NCBI GenBank assembly: GCA_963750535.1
Contig: CAVVRF010000032.1
Span: 248,001 to 312,000, forward strand
DNA length: 64,000 bases
Direction: 5' to 3'
DNA from: JAKFWF01 sp963750535
Lineage (GTDB): Bacteria; Pseudomonadota; Alphaproteobacteria; Rhizobiales; Hyphomicrobiaceae
Part shown: positions 55,353-64,000 of the stretch, one piece after another
Position numbering within the stretch: position 1 is the first letter of the stretch
Layout of the letters: each line of letters opens with the position of its first letter
The notes under the pieces: model-generated
The model's database searches: none
The model's input: only the letters and a program-made list of their open reading frames with translations
What the model was told of the DNA's origin: nothing
Position numbers and translations under genes: made by a program

Positions 55353-56270
55353 ATGAGCTGGCTTCCCGATCAGGACCCTGTCCCTGGCGATCCCAAGAGC
55401 TGCGATGCGATCGAGCACGTGATCGTGCCGCGCTCGCGCGATCTCGGCGGCTTCGAGGTGCGACGCGCGCTGCCCTCGGCCAAGACGCAGATGGTCGGGC
55501 CATTCATCTTCTTCGACCAGATGGGGCCGGCCGAATTCATCCTCGGCAACGGCATCGACGTGCGGCCGCATCCGCACATCGGGCTCGCCACCGTCACCTA
55601 CCTGTTCGAGGGCGAGATCTGGCACCGGGACTCGCTCGGCACGGCGCTGCCGATCAAGCCGGGCGAGGTCAACCTGATGACGGCCGGCCGCGGCATCGTG
55701 CATTCCGAGCGCGAGACGTCGGAAGCCAAGCAGCACGTGCGCCGCATGTTCGGCATCCAGGCGTGGGTGGCGCTGCCGAAGGCGCACGAGGAAAGCGCTC
55801 CGTCGTTCGCCCATCACGGCACCGACCAGTTGCCGCGGATCATGGGCGAGGGCAAGCGAGTGCGCCTCATCATGGGCTCGGCCTTCGGCAAGACCGCGCC
55901 GACCGAGTTCCCGCATCCGACGCTTTATGCGGAGGCGGTGCTGGCGCCCGGCGCGATCCTGCCCTTCGATGCCGACTACGACGAGCGCGGCATCTATATC
56001 GCCTCCGGCACGATCGACATCGCCGGCCAGGCGTTCGAGGCCGGCCGGCTGCTGACCTTCCGGCCGGGCGACCGCATCTCGATCATGGCGACCTCGCAGG
56101 CGCGCCTGATGATGCTCGGCGGCGAGCCGATGGATGGCCCGCGCCACATCTGGTGGAACTTCGTGTCGTCGTCCAAGGACCGGATCGACGCGGCGAAGGA
56201 GGATTGGCGGCAGAAGCGGTTCGCCCTGGTGCCCGGCGATGAAGTGGAGCGGATCGAGCTGCCTGGGTGA
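55353..56270 (+). CDS. Pirin-family protein
   Basis: A 305-residue bicupin: GGFEVRRALPSAKTQMVGPFIFFDQMGPAEF, the metal site HPHIGLATVTYLFEGEIWHRDS, VNLMTAGRGIVHSE, and a C-terminal cupin half ending EDWRQKRFALVPGDEVERIELPG. Family members include quercetinases and redox-linked regulators. GGAGG lies upstream of ATG 55353. The last 59 bases of its coding sequence (56205-56263) are repeated exactly at 56821-56879, after the GIY-YIG gene. Confidence 0.9.
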   Translation: MSWLPDQDPVPGDPKSCDAIEHVIVPRSRDLGGFEVRRALPSAKTQMVGPFIFFDQMGPAEFILGNGIDVRPHPHIGLATVTYLFEGEIWHRDSLGTALPIKPGEVNLMTAGRGIVHSERETSEAKQHVRRMFGIQAWVALPKAHEESAPSFAHHGTDQLPRIMGEGKRVRLIMGSAFGKTAPTEFPHPTLYAEAVLAPGAILPFDADYDERGIYIASGTIDIAGQAFEAGRLLTFRPGDRISIMATSQARLMMLGGEPMDGPRHIWWNFVSSSKDRIDAAKEDWRQKRFALVPGDEVERIELPG

Positions 56271-57091
56271 GGCCGTTATTTGAATGACGAAGGGATACTA
56301 CGTCTACATCATGACCAACGAGCCGCGCGGAGTTCTCTACGTCGGTCTCACCAGCGACATTGCCGGGCGCGCTTGGGAGCATCGTGAGCGAACCATCGAC
56401 GGGTTCACGGCTCGATACGGTTTGAACCGGCTTGTCTACGTCGAAGAGCACAACGATCCTGTGATCGCCGCTCATCGCGAGCGCACTTTGAAGCGGTGGC
56501 GGCGCGACTGGAAGATCGAGCTGATCGAATCCGGCAATCCGACTTGGCGCGACTTATTCGCTGATGTAGTCCGCGCCGAAGGCTTCGATTGGTGAATGCC
56601 CACCCACCGCTGCGTTCCCGGGCGAGCCGGCCACAGGCGGGGCGGAATGCATGGACGCTCATTCCGAGCGAGACCCGGGATCACGCTGCCCGCGACGATC
56701 CGCGCTATTCCTGCCTTAACATTCCCGAAGCGATCCCGGCTCTCGCACGGAATCGCCAACTTTCACTTTCTGCACCGGACGGGCCGGCTCGGCCGGGAAC
56801 GCAGTCGTGGCGTGGAAAACTGGCGGCAGAAGCGGTTCGCCCTGGTGCCCGGCGATGAAGTGGAGCGGATCGAGCTGCCAGGTTAAAGAACCAACCACAT
56901 GCGTTCCCGGCCGAGCCGGCCCGGCTTTGGCAGGCGTGAAGACTGGGGCTGACGCGCGAGAGCCGGGATCGCGTCGACAGAGAAGGAACCGCGCCACCTC
57001 GGCAATGCCCTCCTGGACGCGATCCCGGCTCTCGCGCGGAAAGGCGAGCGTGCCTCATCGCGACATCCCGGCCGGCTCGGCCGGGAACGCA
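56205..57091. repeat. Repeat region: duplicated pirin 3' end, GIY-YIG gene and two ~195-bp palindrome units
   Basis: A 59-bp perfect direct repeat (56205-56263 and 56821-56879) encloses the GIY-YIG gene and a palindrome unit with inverted arms 56610-56632 and 56782-56804. A second unit with the same kind of arms (56900-56921 and 57070-57091) follows the second copy. Arms read TGCGTTCCCGG..CGAGCCGGCC; inside both units a nested cgatcccggctctcgc palindrome occurs. Unit lengths are 195 and 192 bp. Confidence 0.85.
56284..56595 (+). CDS. GIY-YIG nuclease family protein, second copy
   Basis: A 103-residue protein related to that at 25416: YYVYIMTNEPRGVLYVGLTSDI (GIY-YIG signature), RAWEHRE, and HRERTLKRWRRDWKIELIESGNPTWRDLF. 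The final motif matches the first copy's DWKINLIERDNPHWQDLF, so they are true homologues but clearly diverged. It starts 14 bp after pirin stops and is followed directly by palindrome units. It is probably a DNA endonuclease; the target is unknown. Confidence 0.87.
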   Translation: MTKGYYVYIMTNEPRGVLYVGLTSDIAGRAWEHRERTIDGFTARYGLNRLVYVEEHNDPVIAAHRERTLKRWRRDWKIELIESGNPTWRDLFADVVRAEGFDW

Positions 57092-57137
57092 GTGGGCAGG
57101 GGGTGTTGTGCGTCAAGCAATGCCGAAGGCGTGCGCC

Positions 57138-57833
57138 TCACACCGTCATCAGCCGCCTGACATCGGCTTCGACCATGCTGGCCTTGGTGCCTGAGAGTAC
57201 CACCTCGCCGCGCTCCAGCACGACGAAGGTATCGGTCAGCTCCTTGGCGAAGTCGAAATACTGCTCGACGAGCACGATCGCCATCGTGCCCTTGTCGCGC
57301 AGGTAGGAGATCGCGCGGCCGATGTCCTTGATGATCGAAGGCTGGATGCCTTCGGTCGGCTCGTCGAGCACCAGGAGCTTCGGCCGGGTGACGAGCGCGC
57401 GGGCGATGGCGAGTTGCTGCTGCTGGCCGCCCGACAGGTCGCCGCCGCGGCGGCCGAGCATCGATTTCAATATCGGGAACAGCTCGAACAGCTCCGGCGG
57501 CACGGTGCGGTCGGCGCGCTTCAGCGGCGCGTAGCCGGTCTCCAGGTTCTCTTTTACAGTCAGCAGCGGGAAGATCTCGCGGCCCTGCGGCACGTAGGCG
57601 ATGCCGCGCCGCGCGCGCTCGTAGGCGGAGAGCGCCGAGATGTCCTCGCCGCCGAACACGATCCGGCCGGAGCGCACCGGCTGGTGGCCGACGATGGCGC
57701 GCAGCAGCGAGCTCTTGCCGACGCCATTGCGCCCCAGCACGCAGGTGATCCTGCCGGTCTCGGCGGCGACGGAGACCCGCCGCAGCGCCTGCGCCGCGCC
57801 ATAGTAGAGGTCGATCGCGTCTACGGTGAGCAT
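57138..57833 (-). CDS. urtE: Urea ABC transporter ATPase UrtE
   Basis: A 231-residue LivF-type ATPase: LGRNGVGKSSLLRAIVGHQ (Walker A), YVPQGREIFPLLTVKENLETGY, DLSGGQQQQLAIARAL (signature), LLVLDEPTEGIQPSII (Walker B). The EGIQPSII sequence is typical of UrtE. It powers urea import with UrtABCD. It is last in the operon and separated from urtD by an unusual 673-bp gap full of repeats. Confidence 0.94.
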   Translation of the reverse strand: MLTVDAIDLYYGAAQALRRVSVAAETGRITCVLGRNGVGKSSLLRAIVGHQPVRSGRIVFGGEDISALSAYERARRGIAYVPQGREIFPLLTVKENLETGYAPLKRADRTVPPELFELFPILKSMLGRRGGDLSGGQQQQLAIARALVTRPKLLVLDEPTEGIQPSIIKDIGRAISYLRDKGTMAIVLVEQYFDFAKELTDTFVVLERGEVVLSGTKASMVEADVRRLMTV

Positions 57834-58506
57834 GGGGTGGTCCGTGCGGCAATCCCCTCTCCCCCGAATTCGGGGGAGAGGGTCAGGGTGAGGGGCGGCA
57901 ACAATACAGGTGCCATCCTCGGCCTCGTGCCGAGGACCCATCGGGCAACCAGCTTGCATGTTGCGACGGTGACCTGCTGCATCCAAGGACGCCGCCTCGT
58001 GAACTCGGCGCCTACTGAGCCATGGGTCCTCGGGCCAAGCCCGAGGATGACACCCCGAGAGAGGCAGCATGGAGTGTCGTACAAACAGCTGCCTCACTCT
58101 CTCGGCGAACGGCGGACAATCGCCGCGCAAGGGCACGCCGATTTCCGGGGACGCGGATGAGGAAGCAGGGCGGATCGCGTCTTGGGTGAGCATCAGCAGT
58201 GACCCGTCGTCGATGTCGTGCAGTGACCTATCCCCAAGCGTTCCCGGCCAAGCGCGGCCCCGAACGGAAAGGCGGCGCGGGAGCGGGTATTCCGCGCGCG
58301 AGCCGGGATCTTTACCTGTCGCAGTCGTGCAAGATCGCGCAACGCTGACAACGGTAAGGACCCCGGACAATCGCCGCGCAAGGGCGCGCCGATTTCCGGG
58401 GACGCGGCGGGGGGAGTGGTGCAATGGCTCACCGCACCGAAGGGCGCCCCCCAAGGCGGCAGGGGGGAGAGGGCGCGCGCCCTTGCCTCGATTGGTGAAA
58501 CGACAG
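57834..58506. repeat. Repeat-filled gap between urtE and urtD
   Basis: 673 bp with no supported gene. In order: a ccctctccccc..gggggagagg hairpin (57854-57882), paired cctcgg..ccgaggacccat palindromes (57911-57941 and 58022-58054, the family that bounds the GIY-YIG gene at 25416), a 45-bp direct repeat with one mismatch (58113-58157 and 58364-58408), and a gcgttcccggcc-type arm (near 58238). It separates genes that are normally adjacent. Confidence 0.75.
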
Positions 58507-59256
<750 letters not shown>

Positions 59257-59311
59257 TTCGTTGCCACCTCCGAGGCTGCTTCACGCAGCCGGCCGGTGCC
59301 GGTGCTCGAGC

Positions 59312-60484
59312 TCACCGCCGCTGCCGGCCGGGGCGCGGAATGCGCGCCGCCCGCCGCACCGGGAATGCCGCGCCCGGCTCGCCCGCTGCCGAGCCGCGCC
59401 GCTGGCTCCATTCCGCCAGCGTGCCGACGATGCCCTTGGGCAGGAAGATCGTGACCAGCACGAACAGTGCGCCGAGGGCGAACAGCCAGTAGGGCGCGAG
59501 CAGGCCGCTGGTGAACGTGGTCTTGGCGAAGTTGACGATGATCGCGCCGAGGGCCGCGCCGACGAGCGTGCCGCGGCCGCCGACAGCCACCCAGATCACC
59601 ACCTCGATCGAGTTGGCGGGGTGGAACTCGCTCGGATTGATGATGCCGACCTGCGGCACGTAGAGGGCGCCGGCGACGCCCGCCATGCAGGCCGACAGCG
59701 TGAACAGGAACGTCTTGTAGGCATCGACCCGGTAGCCGAGGAAACGGGTCCGGCTCTCCGCGTCGCGAATGGCGACCAGCACCTTGCCGAGCTTGGAGGC
59801 GACGACGTAGCGGGCTGCGACATAGGCCAGCATCAGCGCGATCGCTGTCAGCGAGAACAGCGCCGCCCGCGTCGCCGGGGCCTGCACCGGAAAGCCCAGG
59901 ATGTCCTTGAAGTCGGTGAGACCGTTGTTGCCGCCGAAACCCATGTCGTTGCGGAAGAACGACAGCCACAGCGCATAGGTCAGCATCTGGGTGATGATCG
60001 ACAGGTAGACGCCGGTAACCCGCGAGCGGAACGCGAACCAGCCGAAAACGAAGGCGAGGATGCCGGGCGCCAGCAGCACCATCAATGCCGCGAACGGGAA
60101 CATGTCGAAGCCCCACCAGTACCAGGGCAGCTCCTTCCAGTTCAGGAATACCATGAAGTCGGGCAGCACCGGATGGGCGTAGACGCCGCGGCTGCCGATC
60201 TGCCGCATCAGGTACATGCCCATGGCATAGCCGCCGAGGGCGAAGAAGGCGCCGTGGCCGAGGCTCAGGATCCCGGCATAGCCCCAGATCAGGTCGAGCG
60301 ACAGCGCCAGGATCGCGAAGCACAGGTACTTGCCCCACAGCGCCACCGCGGTGGTCGAGATGTGGAACATCGAGCCGGCCGGCACCAGCAGGTGGGCGAT
60401 CGGCACGATGACGGCGGCGGCGGCCAGCACTGCCAGAAAGACCACGCCGCGGCGGTCGTCGGCGAAGAGCGATTGCACGATCAT
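59312..60484 (-). CDS. urtC: Urea ABC transporter permease UrtC
   Basis: A 390-residue LivM-type permease with about 10 hydrophobic spans: DLIWGYAGILSLGHGAFFALGGYAMGMYLM, FGWFAFRSRVTGVYLSIITQMLTYALWL, GGNNGLTDFKDILGF, and VGGRGTLVGAALGAIIVNFAKTTFTS. The ATG overlaps the urtB stop. The last 25 residues (RRAARIPRPGRQRR) look atypical. In another frame the coding-like sequence runs on to TGA at 59253, overlapping the urtD start, so a late frameshift is possible. Confidence 0.9.
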   Translation of the reverse strand: MIVQSLFADDRRGVVFLAVLAAAAVIVPIAHLLVPAGSMFHISTTAVALWGKYLCFAILALSLDLIWGYAGILSLGHGAFFALGGYAMGMYLMRQIGSRGVYAHPVLPDFMVFLNWKELPWYWWGFDMFPFAALMVLLAPGILAFVFGWFAFRSRVTGVYLSIITQMLTYALWLSFFRNDMGFGGNNGLTDFKDILGFPVQAPATRAALFSLTAIALMLAYVAARYVVASKLGKVLVAIRDAESRTRFLGYRVDAYKTFLFTLSACMAGVAGALYVPQVGIINPSEFHPANSIEVVIWVAVGGRGTLVGAALGAIIVNFAKTTFTSGLLAPYWLFALGALFVLVTIFLPKGIVGTLAEWSQRRGSAAGEPGAAFPVRRAARIPRPGRQRR

Positions 60485-62078
60485 GCTTCCACCGCCCGGC
60501 CTTTCAGCGCGAACAGACCCCGCGGTCGCTTCTGGATGAAGATGATGACGGCGACCAGCAGGATGATCTTGCCGAGGACCGCGCCGGCATAGGGCTCGAG
60601 CAGCTTGTTGGCGATGCCGAGCGACATCGCGCCGACGAGCGTGCCCCACAGATTGCCGACGCCGCCGAACACGACGACCAGGAAGCTGTCGATGATGTAG
60701 CTCTGCCCGAGGTTCGGCGACACGTTGTCGATCTGGGCGAGCGCGACGCCGGCGAGGCCGGCGATGCCGGAGCCGAGGCCGAAGGTCAGCGCGTCGACGC
60801 GGGCGGTCGGGATGCCCATCGAGCTCGCCATGCGCCGGTTCTGCGTCACTGCTCGCATGTGCAACCCGAGCGGGGTGTATTTCAAGGCCAGCAGCAGGCC
60901 GGCGAAGATCAGCGCCGCGAACACGATGATCCACAGCCGGTTCCAGGTGATGACGAGCTCGCCGACCTTGAATGCGCCCGACATGAACGCCGGCGCGCCG
61001 ACCTCGCGATTGGTCGGGCCGAACCAGGTGCGCACCGCCTGCTGCAGGATCAGGCTGATGCCCCAGGTCGCCAGCAGCGTCTCGAGCGGCCGGCCATAGA
61101 GAAAGCGGATCACGCTGCGCTCGATGGCGATGCCGATGCCGCCGGCGACGACGAAGGCGAGCGGCACCGCCAGCAGCAGCGAGTAGTCGAACAGCCCCGG
61201 CGCCTTGGTGCGGATGATCTCCTGCACCACGAAGGTGGTGTAGGCGCCGATCATCACCATCTCGCCGTGCGCCATGTTGATCACGCCCATCACGCCGAAG
61301 GTGATGGCGAGGCCGATTGCCGCCAGCAGCAGCACCGAGCCGAGCGACAGGCCGTACCAGACGTTCTGGGCGGCGCGCCACACGGCGAGGCCACTCTCGA
61401 CCTCGGCGACGGCACGGTTGGCGGCATCCTTCAGCGCCGCGGGGGCGTCGGCCGGCACGTTGCGCAAAGCCGCGATCGCGTCCTGGTCGCCGCGCGCCTT
61501 CAGCACGTTGACCGCCGCGATGCGGGTTGCTTCGGGCGCATCGGCCTTGGCCAGCAGGATCACGGCGCGGGCGGCCTCGAGCTCGCTCTTGACGCGCGGG
61601 TCGCTCTCCTTGGCGAGCGCCGCCTCGATCGCCGCGAACTTTGCCGCGTCGCGCGACTTGAATATCGACTGCGCGGCTTCGAGCCGCTTCGAGGGCTCCG
61701 GCGACATCAGCGTCATCGCCCCGAGAGCGGCTTGCACCGCGCCGCGGACCCGGTTGTTGAGACGCGACCGGGGCGAGGTCAGCGGGCGGCGCCGCGATCG
61801 CCGCGCCGTTGACGGCGTTGATGAGCTTGCCGTCGGCGCCGGTCATGACCACCGTCTTGTCGGCGGCGGAGAACTGCAGCTTGCCCTCGGCGAGGGCTTC
61901 GAGAATGGCGGCGGCGCGCGCGTCGCCGCTGCCAGCGATTTCAGCGATGGCGGTGATGGTGTCGGCGTAACTGTCGGCGAGCAGGGGCGCCAGCACATCG
62001 TCGAGCTTGGCGGCACGCGGCCGGTGCGGCGGCCGCCAGCATGCCGAGGAGCCAAAATAGCAGTGTCAGTCGCCGCAT
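60481..62078 (-). pseudogene. urtB: Urea ABC transporter permease UrtB gene with two frameshifts
   Basis: From ATG 62078 a signal peptide (MRRLTLLFWLLGMLAAAAPA) is followed, in a shifted frame, by DDVLAPLLADSYADTITAIAEI, then in a third frame by AVQAALGAMTLMSPEPSKR and the LivH-type permease (ITFGVMGVINMAHGEMVMIGAYTTFVVQE, QIDNVSPNLGQSYIIDSFLVVVFGGVGNLWGTL). Extra single bases near 62016 and 61762 explain both breaks; removing them gives 531 residues, a normal UrtB with its special N-terminal periplasmic domain. The permease part alone (from about 61737) is intact. The stop overlaps urtC. Confidence 0.85.
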
Positions 62079-62373
62079 CGGGAATTGACCATTCGATTTG
62101 CTTGTCGGCTTCGTGGATCGGGCGGCACACCGCAAAGCATGCCGCCCGAGAATGAAAGGTGCCCAATTTCTCCCCCGCCCCTCTCCCCCGCCCCTTCGGG
62201 GGAGAGGGCAGAGGGCCGCCCGCGAGGGCGGTCCGAGGGTGAGGGGCGGCTGCCGGCTCGATGCCGAGCGCGCACTGTCGCGGTTGGATGGGTTTGGTGC
62301 GGAGCAAGTGGCCGCCCCTCTCCCTGACCCTCTCCCCCTCACGCGCTATGCGCCAGGGGGAGAGGGGACTGGC
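62079..62373. repeat. Palindromic repeats between urtB and urtA
   Basis: 295 bp with two palindromes of the ccctctccccc..gggggagagg family (about 62171-62250 and 62313-62369), facing each other. Hairpins between a binding-protein gene and its permease gene often protect the upstream message, which could raise UrtA over UrtBC; that is inference. Confidence 0.7.
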
Positions 62374-63669
62374 TCAACCGCCGCACTTGCCGGTCTTGGT
62401 GTTGAAGTTGCCGCACTTCTTCTCGACCCAGTCGCCGATCAAGGTCCTTGGAGCCGTCGAGGCTCTTCGACCAGGCGTCGCCGGGCACCAGATCCTTGGT
62501 CTTCCACACCGTCTCCATCTGGCCGTCGGCCTTGATCTCGCCGATCAGCACGGGCTTCGTGATGTGGTGGTTCGGCAGCATCTTCGACACGCCGCCGGTC
62601 AGGTTCGGCGCCTCGATGCCGGGGAGCGCGTCGATCACCTTGTCGGGATCGGTCGACTTCACCTTCTCGACCGCCTTGACCCACATGTTGAAGCCGATCA
62701 CGTGCGCTTCCATCGGATCGTTGGTGACGCGCTTCGGATTCTTCGTGAAGGCCTTCCAGTCGGCGATGAACTTCTCGTTGGCGGGTGCCTTCGACGCTCT
62801 GGAAGTAGTTCCAGGCGGTCAGATGGCCGACGAGGTTCTTGGTGTCGATGCCGGCAAGCTCCTCTTCGCCGACCGAGAATGCCACGACCGGGATGTCGGT
62901 CGCTTTCACGCCGGCGTTGGCGAGCTCCTTGTAGAACGGCACGTTGGCGTCGCCGTTGATGGTCGACACGACGGCGGTCTTCTTGCCGGCGGTGCCGAAC
63001 TTCTTGATGTCGGACACGATCGTCTGCCAGTCGGAATGACCGAACGGCGTGTAGTTGATCATGATGTCTTCCTTCTTCACGCCCTTGGCGAGAAGGTAGG
63101 CCTCGAGGATCTTGTTGGTCGTGCGCGGATAGACGTAGTCGGTGCCGGCGAGCACCCAGCGCTTCACTTCGCCGCCGTCCTTGCTCATCAGGTAGTCGAC
63201 GGCGGGAATCGCCTGCTGGTTCGGGGCAGCGCCGGTGTAGAACACGTTGCGCTCGCTCTCCTCGCCCTCGTACTGGACCGGGTAGAACAGGATGTTGTTC
63301 AGCTCCTTGAAGACCGGCAGCACCGACTTGCGCGACACCGAGGTCCAGCAGCCGAACACCGCCGCCACCTTGTCCTTGGCGATCAGCTCGCGCGCCTTTT
63401 CGGCGAACAGCGGCCAGTTCGACGCCGGGTCGACAACCACGGCCTCGAGCTTCTTGCCGAGCAGACCGCCCTTCTTGTTCTGCTCCTCGATGAGCGTACA
63501 GCATGGTGTCCTTCAGCGTCGTCTCGCTGATCGCCATGGTGCCGGAGAGCGAGTGCAGGATGCCGACCTTGATGGTGTCCTGCGCCTGGGCCGATACGCC
63601 GGTGAGCAACATCGCCGCGGCGGAGGCGGCGCTGGCAACGGCCAGAGTGGTTCTTCGAACGAAATGCAT
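62374..63669 (-). pseudogene. urtA: Urea-binding protein UrtA gene with three frameshifts
   Basis: Starts with a signal peptide (MHFVRRTTLAVASAASAAAM to AQAQ) and TIKVGILHSLSGTMAISETTLKDT. The main part VVDPASNWPLFAEKARELI, FGCWTSVSRKSVLPVF, LFYPVQYEGEESERNVFYTGAAPNQQ and GTDYVYPRTTNKILEAYL is the UrtA signature. Three frame changes, each explained by one extra base, lie near 63495, 62791 and 62441; after correction it ends CGNFNTKTGKCGG with 430 residues. AAGGGG precedes the ATG. UrtA captures urea (or short amides) in the periplasm. Sequence error is a strong alternative to decay. Confidence 0.87.
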
Positions 63670-64000
63670 GACAACCCCTTGGTTTGGTTAAACCCGTTGG
63701 GGAGATAGCAATGTCCATGCCACGCCGTTAATGAATGGTTAACTAATTGAAAAAACTGCAATAAGATTGATTTGTACGCGCGATAGTTTAAATTCGAGCA
63801 GCGGCGGATTTGATCAAATCATAGGCAGCCCTGGTTGATGCTGATTATTTGGTCGGCAAATTGCCAATTTCGCGGCAACGTGCTGCATCAATCAGCGGTC
63901 CGCCCAAAGATTAGGCGGGCATTTCCAGATACGGCATCGGCTCGCGGACGGACATAATGGAGCCGCGGTGCACCGTGTATCGTCGGTCCGTCCTGATCTA
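63670..64000 (-). promoter_or_regulatory. Upstream region of the urt operon
   Basis: 331 bp, AT-rich in 63720-63860, with no supported gene. It contains the perfect palindrome GATTTGATCAAATC (63807-63820), about 140 bp upstream of urtA, a candidate regulator site. Urea transporters are usually under nitrogen control (NtrC), but no clear sigma-54 promoter was found in the right orientation. Confidence 0.4.

Noticed and set aside
63845..63870. A sigma-54 promoter (GG-N10-GC) upstream of urtA
   Set aside because: The match is on the plus strand, pointing away from urtA.
63911..63997. A minus-strand frame ending in a coding-looking MSVREPMPYLEMPA
   Set aside because: An in-frame stop occurs at 63998-64000 and there is no start with a ribosome site. 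Too short to support at the window edge.

Overview
The window is GC-rich chromosomal DNA of an alphaproteobacterium. Markers for this are the split metH beside an ArsR/methyltransferase regulator and metF, the lipA–RatA neighbourhood, an NDUFS4-type complex I subunit, an LdtR/L,D-transpeptidase pair, a urtABCDE urea transporter, and many short palindromic repeats of the kind common in Hyphomicrobiales (Rhizobiales) and Reyranella-like genomes. The genus cannot be fixed from sequence alone. No rRNA, tRNA, CRISPR array or replication origin was recognised.

Layout. 0.2–6.2 kb: methionine cycle operon (SahR-like regulator, metF, metH in two pieces) ending at a rho-independent terminator. 6.3–10.1 kb: a 27-aa membrane peptide, an AcuI/YhdH oxidoreductase, an MFS efflux pump and two GlsB-like membrane proteins. 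10.1–13.4 kb: lipA and a RatA/COQ10-like gene, separated by a twin-hairpin repeat, an IS5-family element and a nucleotide-kinase-like gene broken by a 267-bp MITE. 13.7–21.1 kb: pyrG, secG, tpiA (frameshifted), ppiD and trpE. 21.4–27.1 kb: complex I subunit, soxYZ with a divergent thioredoxin-like gene, an RraA-family protein, an Ldh-family oxidoreductase, a GIY-YIG nuclease inside perfect 31-bp inverted repeats, and an acyl-CoA dehydrogenase. 27.2–35.2 kb: aldo/keto reductase, substrate-binding protein, metallophosphoesterase, L,D-transpeptidase with LdtR, 3-hydroxyisobutyryl-CoA hydrolase and a frameshifted extensin-like gene. 35.3–36.1 kb: a DUF559 nuclease inside another palindrome-bounded unit. 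36.2–46.5 kb: SDR, acyl-CoA ligase, a SABATH-type methyltransferase, two DUF1801 proteins, kdsA, a DUF2793/glycine-rich tail-like protein and a YbdK-type ligase. 47–51.5 kb: small proteins, a GcvA-like LysR regulator, a second MITE, a frameshifted glucan-biosynthesis gene and an IS3 remnant. 51.9–57.1 kb: sulfatase, Lrp regulator with divergent alcohol dehydrogenase, pirin, and a second GIY-YIG gene followed by repeat units and a copy of the pirin 3' end. 57.1–63.7 kb: the urtABCDE operon on the minus strand.

The most unusual signal lies in the repeats and the nuclease genes embedded in them. Three small endonuclease ORFs (two GIY-YIG, one DUF559) each sit inside or beside paired palindromes. 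The same palindrome families also occur without genes, so the nuclease genes look like passengers or partners of the repeats. A separate 165-bp twin-hairpin element with CTAG ends occurs twice, and one copy took the IS5 insertion. A 270-bp MITE has broken one gene and abuts the start codon of another.

Caution: single-base frameshifts, mostly insertions, hit tpiA, urtA, urtB, the extensin-like gene, opgD and the IS5 transposase. tpiA and the urt genes look otherwise well conserved, so part of this is probably sequence error rather than gene decay.
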